Assembly: GCA_964565645.1 (NCBI GenBank)
Contig: CAZMFQ010000012.1
Span: 1 to 61,392, forward strand
DNA from: JAHIQC01 sp964565645
Lineage (GTDB): Bacteria > Actinomycetota > Coriobacteriia > Anaerosomatales > JAHIQC01
Length of the DNA: 61,392 nt
Direction: 5' to 3'
Notes under the pieces: generated by a model
Databases searched by the model: none
Told to the model about the DNA's origin: nothing
The model's input: only the letters and a program-made list of their open reading frames with translations
Shown: positions 51,865-60,954 of the stretch, in pieces
Position numbering within the stretch: the first letter of the stretch is position 1
How the letters are laid out: each line of letters starts with the position of its first letter
Translations under genes and position numbers: made by a program

Positions 51865-52403
51865 GGCGCCACCGCCTCCGGAATGGGTGACGCTGGGGTC
51901 ACCTTCAGTTCGGCCAGGTCATGCTCGCCCGGGTTGGGACAAGAGATGGTCGGAAGTCCCTCCCCCGACTTGTCGACCACGTACGGTTTCGCGCTTGCGG
52001 GGCAGTACAGCCCGATCGGTACCGGGGCTCCGCTCCGCACGGCGACCGACGCCTTCCAGAGGTTGGTGACACAGCCGTCACAGTCGCCGGCTGTGGTGAC
52101 GGGACCCGAACGTTTGGGCGGTTCGGGAGCGGTCGCGGCGATGAGCATGGGTGCACGGACCGCGATGATCGCGATACACACCGCGCTCACGGCCAGAGAG
52201 ATCGCCACCCGCATGCGACGCTTGCGCACCTCGGTGCTGTCCCGCGCCTCCTCGGGGTCGACGGCCTGCTGCGCGCGCTGCTCGATGACATCCTCGGCAG
52301 CGCTGATCGCGCAGGCGTTGCACAACCCCGCGTAGCCGGGCTCGTCCATCGATGCCCCGCATCTTGCGCAGGCGTGCTCGTGTTCATGCGTCTCTGTACT
52401 CAT
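51861..52403 (-). CDS. Zinc-ribbon membrane protein of unknown function
   Basis: 180 residues. N-terminal zinc-ribbon (CARCG...GLCNACAI), a ~30-residue charged linker, one membrane helix (~64-88, ISLAVSAVCIAIIAVRAPML), then an outside part with CDGC and further Cys at ~137 and ~155. It overlaps the prepilin gene by 4 bases, so it probably works with it. The four outside cysteines could form disulfides or bind metal. No family recognised. Confidence 0.7.
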   Translation of the reverse strand: MSTETHEHEHACARCGASMDEPGYAGLCNACAISAAEDVIEQRAQQAVDPEEARDSTEVRKRRMRVAISLAVSAVCIAIIAVRAPMLIAATAPEPPKRSGPVTTAGDCDGCVTNLWKASVAVRSGAPVPIGLYCPASAKPYVVDKSGEGLPTISCPNPGEHDLAELKVTPASPIPEAVAP

Positions 52404-52510
52404 GGTCCTGCCCTCCGGCGATCCGAAAGCGCCGCCCTACTCATGGATTCGGCATGCTCGAAAACCGCCCGAACGTCCGCGCGACGAACGGTAACCCTCC
52501 GAAACAGCAG

Positions 52511-52536
52511 GAAGGGCCGCCTTTCGACGGCCCTTC
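52511..52536 (-). terminator. Terminator after the subtilase gene
   Basis: GAAGGGCCG pairs with CGGCCCTTC (9 bp, 8-base loop), 35 bases after the stop at 52571; on the minus strand CTGCTGTTTC follows. Confidence 0.6.
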
Positions 52537-52570
52537 CGGGTCAGGATCGGTATCCGGCGACGCGCCGGGG

Positions 52571-55500
52571 CTACGGCAGGAGCAGCGCCGAGATCGTGTC
52601 TTTGACCGACGCCGTCACGGCGTTCGCTCCGCCGAAGACCTCCACGGTCCCGATCTCGGGGACGTGGTCCTCGATCGCTGCCGCGGTGTAGCTGCTGAGC
52701 ACACTCCTCGGCGTCAGAAGCAGCACGCCGCCGTTGGCACCGGTGCCGACTCCGCCGGCGAGGCCGTCGGGGAAGTTCGTCCCCGTGGCCATACCCACGA
52801 AGCTCCACGTGCCCCAGCCTTCGGCGGCGCCGTACTCCGCCACCTCGGCCGCGGTCGCGTAGCGGTCAACGCCTCCCGCACGTTCGACCCTGGACAGGCC
52901 GGCGGTCGCCTCGGGAGCGAGCGAGACCGCGCTCGTCTGGCCGGCGATGAGCATCTCGGAGAAGCCGAGCTCATCGATGACATCCGAGGTCACCTGCGGC
53001 ATGACGGTCGGCCCCGTGAGCAGGATCGGGATGGACTGGCTGTACGCGAAGGGCGAGAGCGCCAACGCGTCGGGGAACGTGTCCCCACGGGCCAGGAAGC
53101 AGATGTCGGTGAAGCCGTCGCCCTCGATCGCCTCGATCTCACGCGCCACCTCGGCGGCGGTCGCGTAGCGGTCGGCGCCGAAGACGCGGTCGATCGAGAC
53201 TCCGGCGAGCGCATCCACCTCGCTGGCCACTGAGGCCGATATCGCGTCGGTCCCGCCGATGAGCACGACCTGCTCCGCCCCGAGACGACCGATCTCATCG
53301 GCCACCGCCTCAGGCAAAGCGTCGTGTCGGGTGAGCAGGAGCGGTGCGTCGAGCGCGCCCGCGAGGCCGGAAGCGGCGAGCGCGTCGGGGAACCGCTCGC
53401 CGGTGGCGAGCAGGACCGTATCAGCGCTCGGGAAGTTCTTGACCGATACGTCCACGGCCGTCTGGTAGCGGTCGGCGCCCATGGCCCGGTCCGTGTAGTC
53501 GACCAGGAACGACCACGTGTCATCCAGGCTGTCGCCGTCGACCGACGACAGGCCCTCGATCACGACGTCGTAGGTCTCCATGTGTGCCAGACCGTCGTCA
53601 GGCGCAAAGGTGATGCTCGCCGATGCGTCATCGTAGGCGATGGTACCTGCGATCGGCGACCCGTCGAGATCGACATGGAACGTGGACGCGTCGAGCGCGT
53701 CGGGGTCGACGCGCTTGGAGAGCTGCACGACCACCGGGACGTCCGGCGCGTGCACGGTGTCGGCCGATGCGGGCGCGGCCGCCTCGACCTCGAACGGATA
53801 GCGCAGCGTCACGGGGACCTGAACGGCGCCGGGGGCCTCGGTCGGGCCAAGGTAGACGATACCCTCGTAGGTGCCCTCACGATCCGCGAGCGCTGTGCGG
53901 TCCTTGGTCCAGTCGACATCCATCGTGAAGCCCTCGCCCGCGCCGATCGCCCCTGAGGGGATCCCGGCCAGGTCGAGGTCGTGGCCCATGGGGCTCGAGA
54001 CCGAGACGTCGAAGGTCTGCGTGCCGGATACGCTGTAGCCGTAGACGTCGATAAGGTAATCGCCGTCAGTCGGACGTTCGATGCGGATGCGCTCCTCGTC
54101 CGAGGAGGTCTCCGACGCGCCGACGGCGCTCCACGAACTGCCGTTCCAGCGATATAGATACAGGTCGATGTCCTGTCCGGGGCACGCGGTGCTGATGTCC
54201 AAATACGCGGCGTCGGTGAGCGTGACCTCCTTGTACCAGTCGTCGCCCTGCGCGATGGTGTCCGACTCGTCGGCGCGACGTGTCAGTCCGTAGGCCTCGA
54301 CCGCTACCCCGGTGAGCGGAAGCGTGTAGGTCGTGAAGTCGACGGTCTCCGCGCCCGAGGTGGCCGAGGAGACGATCGGCAACGTGCTCGGTGCGACCGA
54401 GATGACGCCCGCGGCGCCGGCGAACCCGGAGCTCGGGGTCTTGCCGTCGTAGAGCACGTTGTGAAGCATCACCTGGTTGAGGCCCGCCGACAGCGGCCCC
54501 GCCACCCACTCCTGGGTAGTCCCGGAGTTGGTCTGGAACGTCCAGATACCGGCGCCGATGTTGGTGTTGGCCGAGCCGCCGGTCAGGCCAAGGCCATAGG
54601 GGCCGAACGTGGCCGGGTCGTCACCGGAGAACACATCCTCGGCGGGACCATAGAGCAGGGTGTCGTTGTCGGTCGCGTGATCAGTGACCGCACCGTTGTC
54701 GGGCCAGGTCGTCTTGACGAGCCACGCGGCCCCATCGGGAAGCGCGGTCTCCGACGAGCCGTCGGCGGAGAAGAACCGCCAGTCGCCGGATTCGGCGCGC
54801 CAGTTCCAGTCCTGCGCCCCGTACATCTGGTTGTTGGGCATGATCGCGTCGACCTCACCACCCGCGTCAAGCTGGCCGAACTCGAAGCCGTACGTGGGTG
54901 AGACGACGTTCATCACGACCGGTACGACGGTGGTGTTCGTGCCGTCGGAGATGCGGTACTCGCCTTCGTAGACGCCGACGGGCGTGGAGGCCGGGATGTC
55001 CGCGGTCATCGTGAGCGTCGTCTGCGCACCGCCGGACAGCCCGACAGAGCCGGTCGAGGCACTCAGCCACGGCATGTCGGCCCGCGACCAGAACGAGAAC
55101 TCCACGGTCACCGTGGTGACCCCGTTCGAGGCGACGCGGGCGTTGTGCTGGAGACCGAAGAAGACGCCGTCATGCATACGGTCGAGCGGCGTCTGCACGC
55201 GGACCTCGTGCGCATTGGCGAAGTTGTTGTGGTAGGTGAAGCGCATGTACTCGCCGGAGTCGATCTCGCCCTCGTTGACGTAGCCGTTGTCGTTCGCGTC
55301 ATCCCAGAGCGACATGCTGCCGTCCTGGTCCTTCCAGTCGTAGATGAGAGGTCGGACCGTGTTGTGGGTCGAAGCGTTCGAATCGAAGTCCCCGGTCGGC
55401 GCGAACTCCTCGAAGTCCTGCGTCACCCGAGCGACCACGAGCTCGGTGCCCGGCGGGACCATGTCGGTGATCTCGGTGAGGTAGTCGGGCCGGTTGAAGT

Positions 55501-57919
55501 CGTACGGGCTCTCCTCGGCGGAATCGAGCGTGACGGCCATGGTCGTGACCGAGGTGCGCTGGTACCAGGCGTCGCTCACAGTGAGCGATTCGGGTGAAGC
55601 GCCGGTGTTCTCGAGCGTCAGCCCGGAGGTGTAGCTCTGTCCCGCGTGGACGGTGTTGGCGAACGAGAGATACTCCTCGCCGAGGAAATCGCCGGGCTGC
55701 CAGAACGCGGGCGAGGCGGCGATGCCGCCGTTCTGCGAGGCGAGCGCGGCGCTGCGCCCGGCGTCGATCATCCCGGCGCCCTGGGTGAGCGTGTCGTAGT
55801 TGAGGTCGCGCGCGCCGTTCATGAGCAACCGACGCGCGGTCTGCCAGTCGGGCCACTCGCCGTTCGCGTCGTAGTAGGCCTCGTAGACCAGGGCGAGGTT
55901 GCCCGCTGCGACAGGGCAGCTGCGGCTCGTGCCACCCCAGATGTCCCACGAGGACGCGCCGTTCATGTCGAACATGTTGAGCGGCACCGCTCCCGAGGAG
56001 TACGCGCCGTCGGCGAGGATGTGCGGCGCAAGCCCTCCTGCGGCGGTCGGTCCGCGGTTCGACCAGGGGATGACGTCACCGACGGTCACCTGGTCGATGT
56101 CGTCGATCGAGTCCCAACCGCCCGCCGCGCCCATCTGCGTCGATGCGCCGACGGCGATACCGGTCGCGGGGGTCGGAGGCGAGTTGGTGCCGTAGCCCGG
56201 CGCACCGTTTCCGGTCGAGAACAGGAACGCTGTGTTCGGGTTCACGTAGGTGTTGAGCGCTGTCACGTAGCGGGAACGGTAGTCCCAGGAGTCGGCGTCG
56301 TCATCGGATTCGCCGTAACTGTTCGAGATCACCTGCACGTCGTCGCCGGTGCCGGGCATCTCATCGAGCCCGAAGGTCACGTAGTCGTATGCGGCGAGCG
56401 TCGAGGCGAAATGGTTCCAGTAGATGTCGGCGATGGCGACGAGACCCGAGTCGCGCGCCGCACCCTGGACGATGCCCGTTCCCGGACCGCCCGCCGGCTT
56501 GAACGCGGGGTAGTCGCCGTAGACCGACGGGCCGTCGCTCAGGCCCTGGCCGACGACGTTGGACGAGCACAGCGTGCCGTGGTCCTCGCCGTCGTTCAAA
56601 GCGCCCATGAAGCAGACCATGTCGCCGGAGCCCGGCTGAGTGGGCGCGTCGCCGTACATGAACTCGAAGCCCGGAGGCTGGTTGGTCCCGTCGGCGATCC
56701 AGTAGACCATGCCGCCAGAGATGTCGGCGAGCCCGTCGGGAGTCCAGACGTTGTCCACGTTCCAGATGTCGATGTAGGAGACCGGCGAGTTCTTGGTGCA
56801 GGGCTTCTCATAGGAGAAGTCGTAGTCAGGATAGAGGTCGACGTAGACCGTGTCGTACACGCCGGCGGTGTTCTCATCGGCGACAAGGATCATCGGGAAA
56901 CGGCCGACGGACCAGTAGTAGTTCTCGTCCCACAGGTAGCCCATGTGGTACACGCCCGAAACGCTCGTACCCGGCGTCGTGATCGCGCGCCCGTTGAAGG
57001 TAGGTGCGCTTTCGGTCATCGTGGCGCTCGTGTCCGAGAACCAGGTCGCGCCGTCAGCCACGTACGTATCGCCGAAGAACGCGTCGTACGCGTACAGGAG
57101 CAGGGAGAACGGGTCGAAGGCCTGGGGCCAGCCGTCGTAGGGTGACGACGGATCCTCGATGACGGCCTGCGTGTCCATGAGGTCGGGGTGCCCGAAGTCG
57201 CAGCTGTCGTCAGCGACGGCGACCTTGACGCCGGTACCCGTGTAGCCGAGGTCCCATGCCCCGACCGAGTTGTGGCCGAGCTCGCTCACGTCGTACCAAC
57301 CGGTCGCCGCACCGCCGTCATACGAGATCGGCGGCTCGACGATGCGGGTGCCGTCATCGGCGAACTGCGAACGGAACTCGTCGAGCACGCCGGAGTCCTT
57401 CGCGCCGGCGAGCTTCTCGTTGAACTCGGCGGCGGCCTTCTTGCGCTCGAGCGTCGTCTTGGTCTCGGTCGTGCCGCTGTCGGGAACGACCGGCGGCTCA
57501 CGCCGACCGTTCTCGTAGACGTAGGCGACGTCCTTGCCCGAGGCGATCTTGGTGAGCTTGTTGATCGCGGCCTTGCCGACCCACAAGTCGTTGGAGTCGT
57601 CCGCGCGCAGCTTCATCTTGACCGCGCGGGTCATGTCCTTGGGCGCAGCCGATCCCTTGGCGGCAAGGACGGCGATATCGACGACCTCGCGACCCAGCCG
57701 GTCGGTCCGGCCCGCAACGGCGACCTTGTCGCGCAGCTTCGCGTCCATCTTGGAGGCGAGGATCTCGCCGGATGCCGTCGTGACACGCTGTGGTCGCTTG
57801 GGGACCTCCCCCCGCTTCGCTGGCGCCGCGCCGGCAGGCAGCACCGCCACCATCGACACGATCATCGCTGCGACGAGCAGCATCGAAAGCCACGAACGGA
57901 AGGAACGCTTGGCAGACAT
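52571..57919 (-). CDS. Cell-wall-anchored subtilisin-like serine protease
   Basis: 1782 residues. Signal peptide (SMLLVAAMIVSMVAVLPAGAA), a prodomain-like region (~35-200), then an S8 protease domain: Asp ~237 in VKVAVADDSCDFGHPDL, His ~447 in DGEDHGTLCSSNVVGQG, oxyanion Asn ~571 in FSTGNGAPG, Ser ~665 in GGTSRSCPVAAGN. About 200 residues separate Asp from His, far more than usual, and the sequences around each residue are atypical though the triad is there. Beta-rich regions follow, including a PPC domain (DIDLYLYRWNGSSWSAVGAS) and a Big_5-like domain, then three CWB2 repeats (~1515-1782). A mature enzyme on the cell wall would degrade or process extracellular protein. ATG 57919 is the clear start. 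Codon use matches the window. Confidence 0.87.
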   Translation of the reverse strand: MSAKRSFRSWLSMLLVAAMIVSMVAVLPAGAAPAKRGEVPKRPQRVTTASGEILASKMDAKLRDKVAVAGRTDRLGREVVDIAVLAAKGSAAPKDMTRAVKMKLRADDSNDLWVGKAAINKLTKIASGKDVAYVYENGRREPPVVPDSGTTETKTTLERKKAAAEFNEKLAGAKDSGVLDEFRSQFADDGTRIVEPPISYDGGAATGWYDVSELGHNSVGAWDLGYTGTGVKVAVADDSCDFGHPDLMDTQAVIEDPSSPYDGWPQAFDPFSLLLYAYDAFFGDTYVADGATWFSDTSATMTESAPTFNGRAITTPGTSVSGVYHMGYLWDENYYWSVGRFPMILVADENTAGVYDTVYVDLYPDYDFSYEKPCTKNSPVSYIDIWNVDNVWTPDGLADISGGMVYWIADGTNQPPGFEFMYGDAPTQPGSGDMVCFMGALNDGEDHGTLCSSNVVGQGLSDGPSVYGDYPAFKPAGGPGTGIVQGAARDSGLVAIADIYWNHFASTLAAYDYVTFGLDEMPGTGDDVQVISNSYGESDDDADSWDYRSRYVTALNTYVNPNTAFLFSTGNGAPGYGTNSPPTPATGIAVGASTQMGAAGGWDSIDDIDQVTVGDVIPWSNRGPTAAGGLAPHILADGAYSSGAVPLNMFDMNGASSWDIWGGTSRSCPVAAGNLALVYEAYYDANGEWPDWQTARRLLMNGARDLNYDTLTQGAGMIDAGRSAALASQNGGIAASPAFWQPGDFLGEEYLSFANTVHAGQSYTSGLTLENTGASPESLTVSDAWYQRTSVTTMAVTLDSAEESPYDFNRPDYLTEITDMVPPGTELVVARVTQDFEEFAPTGDFDSNASTHNTVRPLIYDWKDQDGSMSLWDDANDNGYVNEGEIDSGEYMRFTYHNNFANAHEVRVQTPLDRMHDGVFFGLQHNARVASNGVTTVTVEFSFWSRADMPWLSASTGSVGLSGGAQTTLTMTADIPASTPVGVYEGEYRISDGTNTTVVPVVMNVVSPTYGFEFGQLDAGGEVDAIMPNNQMYGAQDWNWRAESGDWRFFSADGSSETALPDGAAWLVKTTWPDNGAVTDHATDNDTLLYGPAEDVFSGDDPATFGPYGLGLTGGSANTNIGAGIWTFQTNSGTTQEWVAGPLSAGLNQVMLHNVLYDGKTPSSGFAGAAGVISVAPSTLPIVSSATSGAETVDFTTYTLPLTGVAVEAYGLTRRADESDTIAQGDDWYKEVTLTDAAYLDISTACPGQDIDLYLYRWNGSSWSAVGASETSSDEERIRIERPTDGDYLIDVYGYSVSGTQTFDVSVSSPMGHDLDLAGIPSGAIGAGEGFTMDVDWTKDRTALADREGTYEGIVYLGPTEAPGAVQVPVTLRYPFEVEAAAPASADTVHAPDVPVVVQLSKRVDPDALDASTFHVDLDGSPIAGTIAYDDASASITFAPDDGLAHMETYDVVIEGLSSVDGDSLDDTWSFLVDYTDRAMGADRYQTAVDVSVKNFPSADTVLLATGERFPDALAASGLAGALDAPLLLTRHDALPEAVADEIGRLGAEQVVLIGGTDAISASVASEVDALAGVSIDRVFGADRYATAAEVAREIEAIEGDGFTDICFLARGDTFPDALALSPFAYSQSIPILLTGPTVMPQVTSDVIDELGFSEMLIAGQTSAVSLAPEATAGLSRVERAGGVDRYATAAEVAEYGAAEGWGTWSFVGMATGTNFPDGLAGGVGTGANGGVLLLTPRSVLSSYTAAAIEDHVPEIGTVEVFGGANAVTASVKDTISALLLP

Positions 57920-57953
57920 TCGGATTCCCCTCTCGCACCTGTACGCGACGTCA

Positions 57954-57972
57954 CCCGTCCCCCAAAGACGGG
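57954..57972 (-). other. Stem-loop in the subtilase leader
   Basis: CCCGTC pairs with GACGGG around a 7-base loop, 35 bases before the start codon, in a 203-base gap. Function unknown. Confidence 0.35.
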
Positions 57973-58122
57973 CGGTCTGTATCCGGGTGGGTGCGAAGAG
58001 TGCTGCGAGGGAGAGTGCGGCCGAGCGAGGGACCCGGGTAAGGCCTCCTCACACCGTACTGCTCGAAAGGCGACCCCTGCAATCGCGAAACCGATGAATC
58101 GCACGAACTCGGCGACGAACGG

Positions 58123-59031
58123 TCAGACCCCGCGTACGACCTGCGCCAATTCAGCGATGAACCCGCCGAGGAGTGCCGCGTCGTCCTGACGCTTCACGAT
58201 CGCCGAACCCACGATGACGCCATCGGCGAGCCGTGCGACCGCTGCGGCATGCTCGGGCGTCGAGATCCCGAACCCGACAGCGACCGGCAACGATGTATGC
58301 TCGCGGACCCGCGCGACGGTCTGGGCGAGTTCAGGCGGAAGCTCCGCACGCTCGCCCGTGATGCCCGTGGTCGAGACGCAGTACACGAAGCCGCCGGAAA
58401 GCCGGCCTACCAGTTCGAGACGCTCGGGCGTCGAGGTCGGCGCGACCAGGAACACCGTGTCGAGCCCGCTCGCGGCCTCGAGCCAGGGGTCAGCGACATC
58501 GGGAGGCATGTCGGGGACGATCACGCCGGAGATGCCGGCGGCACGGATGCGCTCGGCGGCAACGTCGTAGCCCATCTGGTGGATCGGGTTCACGTAGGTC
58601 ATGAGCGCGACCGGCGGTGCGTCGTCCACCCCGGGATCGCCGAGGAACTCGGCCGCGAGCTCGATGGCCTCCGAAAGTCCGAACCCGCAGTCGTTCGCGC
58701 GCATGGCTTCGTTCGCCGCTCGCACGATGACGGGTCCGTCAGCAAGGGCATCGGTGTACGGCACACCGAGCTCGATGAGGTCGGCCCCGGACGCGGCCAC
58801 CGCACGAAGCGCCTCAAGGCACCCCGCCCTGTCCGGGTATCCGGCCATCAGATAGCACACGAGCGCCGGTCGCCCGTGAGCGAACGCCCGCCTGAGACCG
58901 GCGGATCCAGGGGCATCCCGAAGCGAAGACTCCGCAGGCGGGGCGGACGCCGCAGGCGTCAGGGCCCCCGCCGAGGACCCTGAGCGCAGGGATGCGCTTG
59001 AAGCCGCCGAGAACGCGTCGCGATCACTCAC
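58123..59031 (-). CDS. trpA: Tryptophan synthase alpha subunit
   Basis: 302 residues, about 35 more than usual because of an Ala/Ser-rich N-terminal tail. The catalytic Glu is in DLIELGVPYTDALADGPVI with the paired Asp in TDALADGP; then VALMTYVNPIHQMGYDVAAE, GVIVPDMPPDVADPWLEAAS, FLVAPTSTPERLELV, STTGITGERAELP and VAVGFGISTPEHAAAVARLA. Splits indole-glycerol phosphate to indole. GTG 59031 overlaps the trpB stop by 8 bases. A start further inside (giving the tail-less length) has no better ribosome site. Confidence 0.93.
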   Translation of the reverse strand: MSDRDAFSAASSASLRSGSSAGALTPAASAPPAESSLRDAPGSAGLRRAFAHGRPALVCYLMAGYPDRAGCLEALRAVAASGADLIELGVPYTDALADGPVIVRAANEAMRANDCGFGLSEAIELAAEFLGDPGVDDAPPVALMTYVNPIHQMGYDVAAERIRAAGISGVIVPDMPPDVADPWLEAASGLDTVFLVAPTSTPERLELVGRLSGGFVYCVSTTGITGERAELPPELAQTVARVREHTSLPVAVGFGISTPEHAAAVARLADGVIVGSAIVKRQDDAALLGGFIAELAQVVRGV

Positions 59032-60235
59032 CGAGACCCGCCTCCCTTACGATGTCGACGTCCTTGTCGCCGCGACCGCTCACGGTCACCATCACCGTCG
59101 CGTCGGGACCGAGCTCCTCGGCGATACGAGGGAGCAGTGCGAGCGCGTGTGACGACTCGATGGCGGGGATGATGCCCTCGGTGCGGCAGAGCTGCTCGAA
59201 GGCGGAAAGCGCCTCGTCGTCGGTCACCGGCACGTAGGTCACGAGCCCCTCGTCGTGCAGGTAGGCGTGCTCCGGACCGATGCCGGGGTAGTCGAGCCCC
59301 GCGGAGATCGAGTAGGCCTCGAGCGGGTTGCCGCGTTCGTCCTGCAGCAGGTAGCTCATGAAGCCGTGCATCACGCCGGGCTTGCCCAGCGCGATCGAGG
59401 CGCCGGTCAGCGGCGAGTCGATCCCCTTGCCGGCCGCCTCGGCGCCGTACAGGCGCGGGCGCTGCTCGTCGGAGATCCGCACCAGGAACGGGTAGAACGT
59501 GCCGATGGCGTTGCTGCCGCCGCCGACGCATGCGACGACCGCGTCAGGCATCGGCAGATCGCGCTCGGCGAACTGATCGATCGACTCGTCGCCGATGATG
59601 CGCTGAAGATCGCGCACGATGGTCGGGTACGGGTGCGGCCCGAGAGCCGAACCGAGCACGTAGAAGGTGTCGTTGACGCGCTCGACCCAGTGCCGCATGG
59701 CGGCGGTCACGGCGTCGGCGAGCGTGCCGGTCCCGTCGTCGACGGGCACGACCTCGGCACCGAGGAGCTTCATCTTGTAGACGTTGAGGGCCTGCCTGCG
59801 GATGTCCTCGGTCCCCATGAACACCGCGCACTCCAGACCCATGAGCGCGGCCGCCGTCGCCGTCGCAACGCCGTGCTGTCCCGCTCCCGTCTCGGCGATC
59901 ACGCGCTTCTTGCCCATGCGCTTGGCGAGCAGGCACTGGCCGACGGTGTTGTTCACCTTGTGTGCGCCGGTATGGTTGAGGTCCTCGCGCTTGAGATAGA
60001 CGGCCGCAAGGCCCACAGCCGCGGCGAGCCGGTCGGCGCGATAGAGCGGCGTGGGCCTGCCCACGTAGTCGCGAAGGAGCGTCGCGAGTTCGGCCGCGAA
60101 GGCGGGATCCGCCTTGGCACGGGCGAACGCCGCATCGAGCTCCGTGAGCGCGGGGACGACCGTCTCGGGGACGTAGGCGCCGCCATACGGGCCGAAGAAC
60201 CCGAGCGCATCCGCCTGGTGGTTCCTAGCCGACAT
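59024..60235 (-). CDS. trpB: Tryptophan synthase beta subunit
   Basis: 403 residues, canonical TrpB1. N terminus FFGPYGGAYVPETVVPALTE, PLYRADRLAAAVG, PLP lysine in HTGAHKVNNTVGQCLLAKRM, GAGQHGVATATAAALMGLEC, ACVGGGSNAIGTFYPFLV, EAYSISAGLDYPGIGPEHAY and a C-terminal glycine-rich motif. Joins indole and serine to make tryptophan. ATG 60235 overlaps the 3' end of trpF by 11 bases, and the stop overlaps trpA, so trpF-trpB-trpA are translated as a unit. Confidence 0.96.
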   Translation of the reverse strand: MSARNHQADALGFFGPYGGAYVPETVVPALTELDAAFARAKADPAFAAELATLLRDYVGRPTPLYRADRLAAAVGLAAVYLKREDLNHTGAHKVNNTVGQCLLAKRMGKKRVIAETGAGQHGVATATAAALMGLECAVFMGTEDIRRQALNVYKMKLLGAEVVPVDDGTGTLADAVTAAMRHWVERVNDTFYVLGSALGPHPYPTIVRDLQRIIGDESIDQFAERDLPMPDAVVACVGGGSNAIGTFYPFLVRISDEQRPRLYGAEAAGKGIDSPLTGASIALGKPGVMHGFMSYLLQDERGNPLEAYSISAGLDYPGIGPEHAYLHDEGLVTYVPVTDDEALSAFEQLCRTEGIIPAIESSHALALLPRIAEELGPDATVMVTVSGRGDKDVDIVREAGLGE

Positions 60236-60869
60236 CGGCGGCCTCCTCATCGGCCCTGCGCACGGCGGCGCAGAACGCACGTATCGCGTCATGGTCTTTG
60301 ATCCCCGGGGCGCTCTCGACGCCGCTGGAGACGTCGACCGCATAGGGGTGGAGTGCGGCGATGCCGGCGCCGACGTTCTCGGCGTTCAGGCCGCCCGCGA
60401 GAAACAGAGGAACCCGTCCCGGGAGCACGGGTACGGTTTGCCAGTCGAACGTCGTACCGGTGCCACCCACGGTCTGCGAGGAATACGTGTCGAGTAGGAT
60501 GGCAACGGCGTGCTCCCGAACGGATTCCACAATATCTACATCAAATTCCGTGCCGACGCGCAGGGCACGTATCACCGGAGCGGGGGCCGCAGCACACCTC
60601 TCGGCCGACTCGTTGCCATGGAACTGCAGGTAGGACAGGCCGATCTGCTCCGTGGCACGCGCCACGAAGGATTCTTCGGCATCCACGAACACGCCCACGA
60701 CGCTCACGAGCGGTCCGACCGCAGCGGCGATCTCGGCCGCGCGTTCGATACTCACCTGCCGAGGAGAGGGCGCGAGCACGACGCCGATGGCGTCAGCGCC
60801 CGCCTCGACCGCCGCGACGGCGTCGGCCGGCCGGGTGATCCCGCATATCTTGATGCGCGTGCGTGTCAT
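60225..60869 (-). CDS. trpF: Phosphoribosylanthranilate isomerase
   Basis: 214 residues. TIM barrel that isomerises phosphoribosylanthranilate in tryptophan synthesis. N terminus TRIKICGITRPADAVAAVEA carries the catalytic Cys; then GADAIGVVLAPSPRQVSIER, VGVFVDAEESF, LSYLQFHGNESAERC, LLDTYSSQTVGGTGTTFDW (catalytic Asp), LFLAGGLNAENVGAGI and VDVSSGVESAPGIKDHDAI. ATG 60869 is chosen to match the family N terminus; ATG 60884 is in frame as well, but neither has a strong ribosome site. It stands between a TrpB2-type gene and trpB. Confidence 0.95.
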   Translation of the reverse strand: MTRTRIKICGITRPADAVAAVEAGADAIGVVLAPSPRQVSIERAAEIAAAVGPLVSVVGVFVDAEESFVARATEQIGLSYLQFHGNESAERCAAAPAPVIRALRVGTEFDVDIVESVREHAVAILLDTYSSQTVGGTGTTFDWQTVPVLPGRVPLFLAGGLNAENVGAGIAALHPYAVDVSSGVESAPGIKDHDAIRAFCAAVRRADEEAADVG

Positions 60870-60895
60870 GCCGTGGTCTTTCATCTCGGGGAGGA

Positions 60896-60920
60896 GGCGG
60901 GGCCGCCAGGCGGCCCCGCC
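60896..60920. terminator. Strong hairpin between the TrpB2-type gene and trpF
   Basis: GGCGGGGCCG-CCAGG-CGGCCCCGCC is a perfect 10-bp stem. It lacks a T-run. It lies 35 bases after the upstream stop and just ahead of trpF, so it could act as partial terminator or mRNA-processing site. Confidence 0.55.
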
Positions 60921-60954
60921 CCGGGGATGTGCGTCGTGCGATCGTGCGGTGGTG

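Noticed and set aside
57920..58122. Riboswitch (for example cyclic di-GMP) in the subtilase leader
   Set aside because: A small stem is present but none of the conserved GEMM or other riboswitch cores could be found.
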